Assembly (NCBI GenBank): GCA_035772735.1 | Contig: JASDFA010000007.1 | Coordinates: 73,570,501-73,634,500 of the forward strand | Length of the DNA: 64,000 bases | Source of the DNA: Datura wrightii | Lineage: Eukaryota; Streptophyta; Magnoliopsida; Solanales; Solanaceae | Direction of reading: 5' to 3' | Program-made: the position numbers and the translations under genes | Notes under the pieces: model-generated | Told to the model about the DNA's origin: nothing | Database searches by the model: none | The model's input: the letters and a program-made list of their open reading frames with translations, nothing else | Shown here: positions 1-8,658 of the stretch, in pieces | Position numbering within the stretch: position 1 is the first letter of the stretch | Layout of the letters: every line of letters starts with the position of its first letter

Positions 1-115
1 ACAATTCACAACTCATAGGGAACAACAAAATTTCACATGCACGACAACAGATTAGAGCATAAATACATAATAGCACAGCCCAGCACCTAACTACTCCCAC
101 CGCACACTTAGCTCG

Positions 116-133
116 AACACTGTCCCCAGTGTT
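116..133 (-). other. Hairpin with GGGA loop downstream of the extra ORF
   Basis: On the minus strand this reads AACACTG-GGGA-CAGTGTT, a perfect 7-bp stem with a 4-nt loop, about 45 nt after the stop codon of the extra ORF. It is followed by a G-rich tract resembling the start of the 3' non-coding region. Equivalent hairpins with other stems and the same loop occur at 19742-19759 and, decayed, at 32407-32424. Function unknown. Confidence 0.7.
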
Positions 134-178
134 CACAAAAATTAAAATAGCACAAAATCAGGTGGTGGAACTCCCTGA

Positions 179-1399
179 TCAGTCAAAGTACTCCACTTCT
201 TCATCGGGTGCTGCTGCTTCATCTCCCATGTCTGAATCGTCCCCGTCGTCATCATTGGACTCCACATCGAAGTCCTCCCGATGTGTCTCCTCGTCTGTGG
301 GGACGTCATCATCTGTGGGCTCTACAAATGCTGGACCCACTCGGCATAGAGCCCTAGCATTTTCGCCGAAGGGGTAGTCTAGCTCGAGCTGCCATAGCTC
401 CTCCTCTGTCGTCGGCCTCCCTCCTATCCTCAGCTGGAGCATCTGCATCCCATACATTCGAGCCATATACTGATCATCACGAGCATGTCGCTCGCCAAGT
501 GTAAGCACTGGCCCGTGGGTAGTGTCGGGAGCCTTAGTTTTAGTAACATCTAAGGCCCGCCGCTCCATCTGCGGGATATAGTCAAGGGCCTCCTCCTCAA
601 CATCTAGGCCCCTGAGGAAGGTGGTGAGTAGTCTACCAAAGCCATGCCTGTGCCCCTGATGCAACCGGGCTCTCTTCATGGCGGAGATAATCACCGCCCC
701 CACGTTGATCTCCAGCCCTTTCATCAGGGCGTACACCAGGCATACACGATCCCGGGTTACATCTGTCATATGTACCCCTGGGATTAGGCATGAGCAGACT
801 ATCTTCAGCCAGATTCGGGCTTCCCTGTTCATTTGCGAATATGGCAAAGTCTGGTGGTAGCCCCTCTCTTTGTGTCTGCTCCATCTAGCTGTCGATCGGG
901 TCCCACACAATGTGCGTCTGATGTCCGCATACGGTGGGGTAATGTTCAGTTGTCGGAGTACGTGGGTGTCTGTGTCCCGCGCTCCTATGATGGCATTGAG
1001 GTGGTGGGGCTCCAAGGTGACTATTTGCCCTCTGATTTTGATGGTGTGACTTCTGATCGTCGGGTTCCAGTTGGCATAAAATTCTCGAACCAAGTGCAGA
1101 TTGCATTCCTTGGGCTCTTCAAAGATGAAATTGAGCCCAGTTGCCTCGATTCGGTGGACCATCCTAGGGAACTCATGTGCCAATGGTTCCCGTGCTATGT
1201 GTTCCTCGGGGAAATATTTGTTTTCTTTGTACTTTGCGTACCACTTTTTCCCCTCATCCGTCATCCATCTTGTTTCAAATTGGCAGCGTTGGCCGCGTGG
1301 AACTGCTAGTGCTGCTGGGACTGTTGTGCCCAGTCTAATTCGCTTCCTTCCGGCGCCCGAAGTTGATGCGCCTTTCCCTTTCTCTTGCCTGCTTGCCAT
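179..1399 (-). CDS. Extra ORF of E1, putative plant transposon protein domain
   Basis: This 406-residue reading frame is intact and lies between protease and the missing 3' LTR. The frame is open to 1411, but codon 1411-1409 is TTG; the first ATG is 1399-1397, directly after a good splice acceptor (TTGACAG), so 1399 is chosen. The middle part (about residues 60-280) resembles the putative plant transposon protein domain common in Solanaceae elements: a segment with LVREFYANW, then IRGQIVTLEPHHLNAIIG, then a helical block. The N-terminus is basic. The last 50 residues are strongly acidic (Asp/Glu runs). The biochemical function of this domain is unknown. A palindrome array, a candidate exon and an intron lie upstream, suggesting its own transcript. 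It is not a polymerase, integrase or envelope protein. Confidence 0.75.
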   Translation of the reverse strand: MASRQEKGKGASTSGAGRKRIRLGTTVPAALAVPRGQRCQFETRWMTDEGKKWYAKYKENKYFPEEHIAREPLAHEFPRMVHRIEATGLNFIFEEPKECNLHLVREFYANWNPTIRSHTIKIRGQIVTLEPHHLNAIIGARDTDTHVLRQLNITPPYADIRRTLCGTRSTARWSRHKERGYHQTLPYSQMNREARIWLKIVCSCLIPGVHMTDVTRDRVCLVYALMKGLEINVGAVIISAMKRARLHQGHRHGFGRLLTTFLRGLDVEEEALDYIPQMERRALDVTKTKAPDTTHGPVLTLGERHARDDQYMARMYGMQMLQLRIGGRPTTEEELWQLELDYPFGENARALCRVGPAFVEPTDDDVPTDEETHREDFDVESNDDDGDDSDMGDEAAAPDEEVEYFD

Positions 1400-1404
1400 T
1401 TTAC

Positions 1405-2094
1405 CTGTCAACCCAAGTAGACAAGATCAATGTTAAGCTAACGGATATTAACTTCGGCTAAGGTCGGGTTAAGCTAGGTTACCCCACACTTAGTCCTTAG
1501 CTACAGTTACAACCATACGGCAAGATCATACTTATTTACACACAATAACCAACTATACAATCATGCTTAGTGCGTTCGAAGAATTCGACGGTATATCTTC
1601 TGTGTACTACTCAGACTTTGTACAGCTAATCACAATCACTACCATCGATAACCTTCTTAACCATCGCACTTAGCAAGGAAAACAAAGAAACGAAAACAAC
1701 AACAAAAATTTATCTACACAAACCTATACAACCAACCAAATTCTTACAAATTTCAACATTCCCATTACCCGAGAATCCGTCGTTCTATTAACATCCTAAC
1801 AATTTGTATATTGACTCATCTCATTCAACATGTACATCCCGGCATGAAATTCACAAGTTCACTACATTTTTAACTCCAAATTCAAAAACAAGCCCTAGAA
1901 ATGATATTATCAAGCAAATTCGATTCATTTATGCAATTGACAAGTTCAAGCAATCATAACGACATTCCGAACATGCATCAACAACAATTAAATTGAATTC
2001 ATGATTATTTTCTACTTAGGGCAATTTAGCTCACCTTACATGCTCAATATCGAAGAAATTCGACGAGAATTTGAGAGGAAATCGAAAAACATAC
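1405..2094 (-). other. Predicted intron in the leader of the extra ORF
   Basis: On the minus strand a donor CAAG|GTATGT (exon end 2095) and an acceptor GTTGACAG (ending 1405) enclose about 690 nt of AU-rich DNA with no sizeable ORF. The acceptor lies 6 nt before the ATG of the extra ORF. This is inference from splice-site consensus only. Confidence 0.5.
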
Positions 2095-2141
2095 CTTGAC
2101 TTTGAAGAATCGAAGAAAACTTGTTGAATTTCTTGGCCTAC

Positions 2142-2460
2142 TCCGTGTCACGTTGATGGGGGATGGGTTTTGGGGGGTTTGGTCGCGGAGAGATTGAAAA
2201 ATAAGGGAAAAGGGAGGGTTTTCGGGGTTAAAAAGTAGGGAAATCACGCGGGTCACCCGGCGACCCGGTGTGACCCGTCGCGATATACACGTCAACGTGT
2301 CATGGAGTGTATTGCGGTGCACTGCCTCCGTGACACGGAGCCATCGCGAGACTGTTCTGGAAATTTTTAAAATTTCCAAATTATACCTCAACGTGTCACG
2401 GAGGTAATGCGGAGGTCCTCCTCCGTGACACGGAGCTATCGCCCCAGCTCACTGTTTTGC
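2142..2460 (-). promoter_or_regulatory. Internal palindrome array of E1, candidate promoter of the extra ORF
   Basis: Several GC-rich inverted repeats built on CGTGTCACGGAG lie here. The best is a perfect 13-bp pair, CGTGTCACGGAGG (2392-2404) with its reverse complement at 2420-2432. Another pairs around 2332, and one based on GGGTCAC/GTGACCC lies at about 2243-2274. A TATATC-like stretch lies at 2283-2289. The same motif family is in the U3 of this element's LTR (6219-6440). The array sits upstream of a candidate exon and intron leading to the extra ORF, so it could drive an internal transcript; this is not proven. Confidence 0.5.
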
Positions 2461-2528
2461 TACTTTTTGTTAATTATCATACCTCGACTTTTCCTTCGCG
2501 ATTTCGTGCATATTTTCCTCCGTTTGAC

Positions 2529-2688
2529 CTGAAATTCATCTCACTATACAAAATTGGTTAGAATTATAGGTTTCACTCTAAATACAAATAAAACAAAGAC
2601 TAAAACGGAAATATTTTGTAGTAAATCAAGAAAAAGAAAAAGAAAAATCTATTTACACTTTACAAAAAGAAAGAAAAAAAAAAATTTC
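2529..2688 (-). other. Pyrimidine-rich tract and candidate splice acceptor after protease
   Basis: On the minus strand a long U/C-rich and A/T-rich run follows the AGGCAA hairpin and ends in TTTCAG (AG at 2530-2529). A similar arrangement follows the hairpin in W (TTTTCAG near 19162) and X (GAGTTAG near 32235). It contains no ORF of note. Confidence 0.35.
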
Positions 2689-2706
2689 CACGGGTTGCCT
2701 CCCGTG
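2689..2706 (-). other. Hairpin with AGGCAA loop after protease
   Basis: On the minus strand CACGGG-AGGCAA-CCCGTG forms a perfect 6-bp stem. It is preceded by a conserved leader (CCGCGACGGTAAACCAGGCGCT-like, about 2710-2735) that also precedes the hairpins at 19034, 19117 and 32136. It lies about 40 nt downstream of the protease stop. Function unknown. Confidence 0.7.
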
Positions 2707-2745
2707 CAGCGCCTGGTTTACCGTCGCGGCTCGACGTCGTTAAGC

Positions 2746-3538
2746 TCAGTTGTCCTCTAGGGTGATGGACGATTTCTCTCTATCACCGTCCTCCCCCCAG
2801 TAGTGCTTACACCTTTCCGGTGGTTTTCCCATTAACTCCCGTGAATCCTTCATCTGCTCATCATCACCTTGATCAATCACATTGATCACCGAGAGTTCTT
2901 CATGCACCATCGGGAGTTTGGGTGCCTTGTACACATCGAACACCTCCACCTTGTCATGTGCTCGCATTGTTAGCTGCCCTGCAGCTACGTCAATTAGTGC
3001 TTTGCCAGTTGCCAAGAAAGGACATCCCAAAATAAATGGGACTTCCGCGTCTAGTTCAAAATCCAGCACAATAAAATCTACCGGGAAAATTAGGGAGCCA
3101 ACTTGCACCAGAACGTCCTCTACAATGCCATCAGGTCTGGCTAAGGACCGATCCAACCAACTGCAAGATCACAGTTGTGGGTCTAGGACTCCCTAGACCC
3201 AACTTTCTGAATACCGAAGACGGCATCAAATTTATGCTCGCTCCCAAATCACACAATCCACGAGCTCGGATGCTCTGCCCAATAGTAATCTGGATAGTAA
3301 AGCTCCCAGGGTCTTTGAGCTTTGTGGGCAATCTATTTTGAATCCGGGAAGTGCACTCCTCCATTAGAGCCACCGTAGCATACTCAGTCAACCGACTTTT
3401 GTTTGCCACAATGTCCTTTATATACTTAGCATATTTCGGCACTCCCTGCAAGACATCAACAAGAGGTAAGTTAATATGTACCTGTTTCAGCACCTCCATG
3501 AATTTCTTGAAACACGCCTCCTCCTTGTGTTTCTTTAG
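2746..3538 (-). pseudogene. E1 retroviral-type aspartic protease, frameshifted
   Basis: This continues the gag frame beyond a UGA codon. The first part (3538 to about 3150) contains the active-site stretch LCDLGASINLMP, the DLGAS variant usual for plant Athila/Tat-like proteases. The rest (3156-2746) resumes in another frame with the flap and C-terminal parts (VDFIVLDFELDAEVPFILG). A single-base indel near 3150 separates them. The protease would normally process the Gag polyprotein in the cytoplasmic particle. Decay is slight: one indel plus the UGA at the junction. Confidence 0.8.
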
Positions 3539-5122
3539 TCATTGAGGGAACGAGGGTGGAGGTCTTTCTGATTCAGCTTCCTTAGTCTTCCCCCTTTCAG
3601 TACTTTGCTCCCTCTCAACTTCTGTTGCTCCCGATTGCTGAGGTGGTCTTTCTGGTTCCACCTCTTTCAGCTGCAAACCACTCCTTGTGGTCACTGCATT
3701 TACCTGCTTGGGATTGGGATCCGTGTCGCTCAGCAGTCCTCCTCTTGGCCTTGTGTTTTGGACACTAGCAAATTGCCCAAATTGATATTCAAGTGCCTTG
3801 GTAGCTAACTGGTTGTTTTTCACTTCGGCTGCCAATTTCACATAGTCAGCCTGCAATTGAGCTTGGTTAGCTATCATAGTCTTGAACATTTCCTCAATGC
3901 TGGGTGATGGTGGTGGAGGGGGTGCATTGTTGTTTCTGAATTGGGCTTGATAATTCTGCTGCCCTGCTTGGTTCCTTTGCACACCCTGACCCGAACTTTG
4001 CCCCTGATGGTTGTTGCTACCCCAGGAGAAATTAGGATGAGTCCTCCAATTGGAATTGTAGCTATTACCATACTGTTGGTGGTTCCTTTGCGCATTACCC
4101 ACAAAGTTTACACAGTCAGGATTGGCTCCACAACACTCAGCTGAGTGCTCACTGCTTCCACACACTTCACACCACATTTGCTGTACTGCATTAACTGGGG
4201 CTTGAGGTTGGTTCATTGTCTTGTTGCTGAAGTGGGTATTAAGTTGATTTTGCAATGCAGCTATCTGTGCAGCGATAGCTATAAACCCATCCACTTCTAG
4301 CACTCCTACTACTTTCCTTGTCCCACCTCTTGATAAATCAGCATTCCATTCTGGATTGCCCTGCGAAATACGGTTCAACAAGGTATACAGCTCCTCATAA
4401 GTTTTCTCCAGCGCTTGTCCTCCAGCGGCTGAGTCTAGCAATATTTTGGTGTGGGGTTCCAAACCCTCTATAAAAGTGTGCACCAGCACATCATTGGACT
4501 GATGATGATGAGGACAATCCCGCAACATGGACTTAAATCTCTCCCAGGCCTGATATAAATTCTCTCCCTCTCTCTGTTTGAAACTTAGAATTTGACTTCT
4601 AAGTCTTGCTGTTTTATCGGAGGGAAAAAACCGTATCAAGAATTTCCTCACAAGATCATCCCACGTAGAAATAGAATTTGGTGGCTCAGCTTTCAACCAC
4701 CTCTTGGCTTCTCCCAATAGTGAGAATGGGAACAATGTAAGCCGGACATAATCTGATGACACTCCAGTGGGGATATAAGTGTCACTTATCTCCAAAAAAT
4801 TTTGGAGATGCTGCTGTGGATCTTCATGAGGGAGACCGGTAAATTGCCCGCTAGTGTGCAGCAACTGCACCATATTCTGCTTAAGTTCAAACCTCCCTCC
4901 TGGCTCAGGTTTGCGGATGCTAGATGTGACATTATTAGCATGTGGGATTGCCACCTCGCGAACCGGCCGAGCTGCTACTTCTTCGGGCACTAACACTGCC
5001 CGTACTACCGGTGGATTCTGTTGTTGCTCCATGATCGTCTGTCTGAGCAACTGCAGCTTTCTTTGTAGAGATTCTCTCCGTTTACTGTGAAATATTCTTT
5101 CTGGCTCTATATACGATTCCAC
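3539..5122 (-). CDS. gag: E1 Gag polyprotein
   Basis: A 527-codon open frame encodes the capsid protein that packages element RNA. The retrotransposon gag domain occupies about residues 90-250 (RLTLFPFSLLGEAKRWL, then a block rich in W, F and R ending in LYTLLNRI). A CX2CX4HX4C zinc knuckle lies at about residues 318-330. The C-terminal third is rich in Q, N and P. Codon 5122-5120 is GTG; the first in-frame ATG is at 5032, residue 31, and the true start is unclear because an in-frame stop lies just upstream. The frame ends at UGA (3541-3539), where relatives W and X read straight into protease. Confidence 0.85.
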   Translation of the reverse strand: MESYIEPERIFHSKRRESLQRKLQLLRQTIMEQQQNPPVVRAVLVPEEVAARPVREVAIPHANNVTSSIRKPEPGGRFELKQNMVQLLHTSGQFTGLPHEDPQQHLQNFLEISDTYIPTGVSSDYVRLTLFPFSLLGEAKRWLKAEPPNSISTWDDLVRKFLIRFFPSDKTARLRSQILSFKQREGENLYQAWERFKSMLRDCPHHHQSNDVLVHTFIEGLEPHTKILLDSAAGGQALEKTYEELYTLLNRISQGNPEWNADLSRGGTRKVVGVLEVDGFIAIAAQIAALQNQLNTHFSNKTMNQPQAPVNAVQQMWCEVCGSSEHSAECCGANPDCVNFVGNAQRNHQQYGNSYNSNWRTHPNFSWGSNNHQGQSSGQGVQRNQAGQQNYQAQFRNNNAPPPPPSPSIEEMFKTMIANQAQLQADYVKLAAEVKNNQLATKALEYQFGQFASVQNTRPRGGLLSDTDPNPKQVNAVTTRSGLQLKEVEPERPPQQSGATEVEREQSTERGKTKEAESERPPPSFPQ

Positions 5123-5253
5123 CAGCTCCTTGTATCATGCCAGTGTTCAACAGAAATTAAGTCTGCAAAATACAGGCTAAGACCAAGTTGTCAACACTAA
5201 GAAAGTAAAAATACAATAAATTAACACTTAAAACAAATTCACCAATTGCCAAG
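5123..5253 (-). other. E1 leader between primer site and gag
   Basis: A/T-rich leader with short ORFs only. It is the expected position of the packaging signal, but nothing specific can be recognised. Confidence 0.5.
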
Positions 5254-5271
5254 TCCCCGGCAATGGCGCCA
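5254..5271 (-). other. Primer binding site, tRNA-Asp type
   Basis: The minus strand reads TGGCGCCATTGCCGGGGA, one mismatch from the complement of the 3' end of plant tRNA-Asp. It lies 6 nt from the inner end of the LTR, as usual for Athila/Tat-like elements. Confidence 0.85.
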
Positions 5272-6177
5272 AAAACTTGTTCGCGTGAATTGTGGGGTAT
5301 AAAACGACACGCAAGTGCACGTGGTCGAACAAGTAGTAAGTGGCTTTAGTAAGCCAAGTATCGATCCCACAGGGACTTGGATGAAGTGCAATTTGCTCAA
5401 GTGTACTATATTTCGATTCTAAAAATGCAGACAACAGTGTAACCAAGAGTTTGATATTTTGTTTTATAATTTTTATACTAAAGCTAATACAATTATCTAC
5501 TTTGAGTCTGAACTATGAATGAGAGCATGTTGAGGTTAAACGAACATGTAATGAAATTAATGATCATCATAATTTGGTTAATCTTTTCCTCCGGTTGCTA
5601 GCCAAGAACATTTGCCAAAAGATTAAAACTCTCGTATTTAACCTCACTTAAGAATAATGAACCATCCACCTACATTTCTGTGATTAAATGCAATTCATGT
5701 TCTAGCCATACAAACCCGGTTCCTAAATTGACTAATACGACTTTCAGGTATATTTCTATCCTGAAAGTAAATCAATTCTCAGTTTTCCCAAACCAAGTAA
5801 AGAACATATCCGATTAATTCACAACTTTCCAATTTCTTGCTCTCTCGAGTGAAACCGGACTTTTTAAATATACATTAACGTAGGCCACACATTAATGCAG
5901 TAAGAACAAGAATTAATAGAACAACCATGGAAGAAAAGATGAAAAACCAAAGAATCAATGATCACATTTCATCACAATTGTTCATAACCTCAGCAAGAAG
6001 AGGAATTAGCCACTCATTTGTGGATTAAACATCTTTAAATGAGTGTTAATCATACAAGCAATTGAATTAAAGAAGAAAGAAAGAGAGAAAAAACCCTGAT
6101 ATTTTCGTCCCTCAACTGCCTGTAACCCACGTTCTTGCTCCACCAAGTCAGAATATTGAAAAATGAACCTAAATGTT

Positions 6178-6186
6178 CTATTTATA
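6178..6186 (-). promoter_or_regulatory. TATA box of the E1 LTR
   Basis: TATAAATAG on the minus strand, about 30 nt downstream of the palindrome array and at the same place as TATAAATAG in solo LTR S2. Confidence 0.65.
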
Positions 6187-6214
6187 CTGGTGGGAATTTT
6201 TCCCGAAATAACAA

Positions 6215-6445
6215 GCAACGTGCCACAGAGTGCATCGCGGAGCACTGCCTCCGTGACACGCTGCGGATGCGGACCTTCACTGGAATTAGGGGTCCAGGAA
6301 TTAAAGTTCAACGTGGCACGGCGTGCAACGCGGAGCCAAGCCACCGAGCCACGGACCGAACGCGGACCCTCTCTGGAATTTGGGCGAAATTTCCCTATCC
6401 AGGCAGAAGGCCTCCGCGATGGCAGCGTGACACGGCTCCATCGCG
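6215..6445 (-). promoter_or_regulatory. U3 palindrome array of E1
   Basis: Contains repeated GTGNCACG boxes in both orientations. The clearest is an imperfect inverted repeat with arms at 6219-6233 and 6242-6260. The same unit occurs in solo LTR S2 and in the E1 internal array at 2142-2460. It directly precedes the TATA box in the direction of transcription. Confidence 0.55.
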
Positions 6446-6695
6446 GAGCACCTTTATTTCATGCTGTTCAATGTCTTGTCCCTTGCTAACATCCAAGTCC
6501 AACCCCGATATCCTCCAACATGCATTTTAGCTTCCCAAAATTACATTTTACCTGCAAAACAATGCTAATCATGTTGGTTAGTATAAATTCACATTTTATT
6601 ACCAATTACATGAGAATGTATACACATTGATAGATAAACAAGGCTAAAATGATACTTTTGAGTATCACTTGGGCATATAAATTTGCCCAAGATCA

Positions 6696-6829
6696 TCAAG
6701 TCAATAAAATGAACTCCTAGTCGTGAAAGCCAATGCAAGAAGAGAATTCTAAAAAGAGATAAAAGGAAAAGGACTGACATAGAAATTTTTATATACAAGG
6801 TATTTTACTTTCTTCAATTTCACCTTAAC
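6696..6829. other. Unassigned spacer between E1 and W
   Basis: A/T-rich sequence between the end of the E1 LTR and the recognisable W LTR. It may be the 5' tip of the W LTR or the DNA into which E1 inserted. No gene seen. Confidence 0.4.
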
Positions 6830-7009
6830 TTTTTTTTATTACAAAAATCATTGAATCTTTCCAGAACTTCTCCAATGATTTAGGTGTGTTTATACGGATA
6901 TGATGTACTTTTGCATTATTTTTAAGGAAATAAAGTATTGGAGTTGAAAGATGTAAAAAAAGGAAAAAGAGTGCAAAAATTGGGCCAAGTACAGACTTTA
7001 GTGTGAGCC

Positions 7010-7485
7010 ATACCTTGGTGGTACGAGCCGTACTTTGAGTCATGATAAACTTCAGAGAGATTTCTCATGGTACTGGCCAAGTATGACTCTAGGTACGAGC
7101 CGTACTGTGAGTCATGGAAAATTTCAGAAGGATGCACTTTCATTAATATCCTGGTATGGATGGAAACCACGAGTCGTGATGGCTAACTACAACCCGTACC
7201 AAGGATCCATGGTAAAGTTCAAAACAAAGTTGAATGGCAGATTCCATGGTATGATAGGCAACCAAGATCCGTAACATCAATGTACGAATCGTATCCAAGG
7301 ATCATGGAAATATTGAGAGGATGCCAGAAGTCACAGGTTCAAACCACGACAAGAACGTATGACTCATAGGAGCATTGTATGAGTCATAACATCTCCGAAC
7401 ATTTAACCAAATTCAGTGCTTTCAAGCATTGTACGAGTGAAGCTATGACTTGTATGAACAAGTTACGAGTCATAGGAGAAGGTGG
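7010..7485 (+). promoter_or_regulatory. U3 palindrome array of W, left copy
   Basis: At least eight boxes related to TACGASTCGTA occur in both orientations, often in TTGGTACGAGCC contexts; CACGAGTCGTG (7168-7178) is a perfect palindrome around G. The array ends about 50 bp before the TATA box. Confidence 0.55.
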
Positions 7486-7537
7486 CGGTAGTTAATCAGT
7501 TTTCCCTATTAATTTAGGAAAGATTTCTAATTATTTG

Positions 7538-7545
7538 TATAAATA
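7538..7545 (+). promoter_or_regulatory. TATA box of the W LTR
   Basis: TATAAATA, at the same place as the ATAAATAG in the right LTR (near 21980) and downstream of the palindrome array. Confidence 0.6.
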
Positions 7546-8451
7546 CTTTTTGGTTATTTTTGTTAGAGGACGGATACTTTGAGGGAGAGTTCGACTTTTT
7601 GGGAGATTTCTCTTGAGTTTTCCAATATTCTTGAAGTTTCCTTCATTTTTCTTAAATTAATCAAGGTTGAATTGTGTAATAATCAAGTGGGTTTTTATTT
7701 TCAATCTTCATTGTAAGTTCTTTAATTATGTTTTATTCAATGAATGCTAATTATTTTCTTACAATCATGAGAGGCTAAAACTTCCACAACTAGGCTTGTA
7801 TGAGCCATGGTGAATTAACCATCTAGGGTTTGCACAAAGTGATTCTAAACCAATATGAATGCTTGTATTATATTCTCTTCATCTTTAACATTTTTTAACG
7901 ATGCGCAATGTTGGGACTTTCTCAAATTCTTTATTTTCTTGAACCTAAAAAGGTAGAGATTAGAAAAACAGAAGAACAACAAAGCCTTAAACTTTATGGT
8001 TCATTGTATAACTTGAGTTGTGGTGGAAATATAGTTAATTTGGAACAAATTTATAACAGTTAAAGTGAAATCACACAAGAGACCTAACCCAGTGATTGAG
8101 TATAGTCATATACTAGGGGCGAATCTGTCGTTCAGATAAACCTATATTATTAGTTCTATAAGCTAAATATTGGGATAGATCACAAGTGTAAAATCCAAAG
8201 TAGTTATGAACCCATAGGGAACACCTCCCTAGTTAATTGCATCAACTAGATAACAACTTCAATCTTCAATATTGTTACGTGTTTCATTCTTTAGAACCCC
8301 CCTTTAGGAAATACTCAAACTAAAAGCATAAATACTAGCTTTATTCTACATCCTGACCGTATTCTCTATTAGATCGATCCTAACCTAGTAGGGTTCTTTA
8401 TTGACAATGTTCACGTCATACTTTTACAGCGGTGTGATTTGATCATTATCA

Positions 8452-8658
8452 ACAGGTTTATATGTTCCTCCTAGGGCTCGTGAGGGCGATCCTAGACCCT
8501 TGAAGCTGGAGAGAATAATGGTTGATCTTCTTGAGAAGGCAAAATGCACAGATGATCGACTAAAGGACATTCAGGGAGACATATATGTCATGAGCCAGAA
8601 AGTTGAATCGCATGCTATATCGATCAAGAAGATTGAGCAGCAGCTACGGAAAATTTCA
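8452..8658 (+). pseudogene. gag: W gag fragment, upstream of the T1 insertion
   Basis: An open frame runs straight from the LTR end and encodes a coiled-coil-like stretch (LERIMVDLLEKAK, then IKKIEQQLRK) typical of the C-terminal half of these Gag proteins. It breaks at the T1 insertion and continues at 17977. Confidence 0.6.

Larger units (their letters stand above)
1..6695 (-). mobile_element. E1: gag-protease LTR retrotransposon (Athila/Tat-like), left end outside window
   Basis: Reading on the minus strand the order is 5' LTR (6695-5278), tRNA-Asp primer site, gag, DLGAS-type protease, about 1.3 kb of non-coding DNA, and an extra ORF. The 3' LTR must lie left of position 1. No reverse transcriptase, RNase H or integrase is present, although the internal part is otherwise well preserved. 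It is therefore a non-autonomous Ty3/gypsy-type element that would need pol from a relative. The 5 bp just outside the LTR (6696-6700, TCAAG) should be one copy of the target duplication; the other copy is off the window. LTR termini and primer site match elements X and Y and solo LTR S2, so all four are one lineage. Confidence 0.85.
5278..6695 (-). mobile_element. E1 5' LTR
   Basis: The 1418-bp LTR has TG at 5278 and CA at 6694-6695. The boundaries are supported by the complete solo LTR S2 (56172-57606), which shares both ends and most of the sequence. Reading on the minus strand: U3 begins with TGATCTTGGGCA, carries a palindrome array at about 6440-6215, then a TATA box at 6186-6178, then R and U5 up to the primer site. 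The outer tip holds a perfect 8-bp inverted repeat (CTTGGGCA/TGCCCAAG, 6668-6691). Confidence 0.9.
6830..8451 (+). mobile_element. W 5' LTR
   Basis: Homologous to 21261-22922 from about 6878 onwards (TTAGGTGTGTTTATAC). The first 50 bp are too diverged to place the TG. The LTR ends with TTATCA at 8451, as does the right copy. It carries the palindrome array (7010-7480) and a TATA box (7538-7545). Confidence 0.7.

Noticed and set aside
833..1436. Plus-strand frames opposite the extra ORF of E1
   Set aside because: Antisense shadows of the coding frame; no start context or domain.
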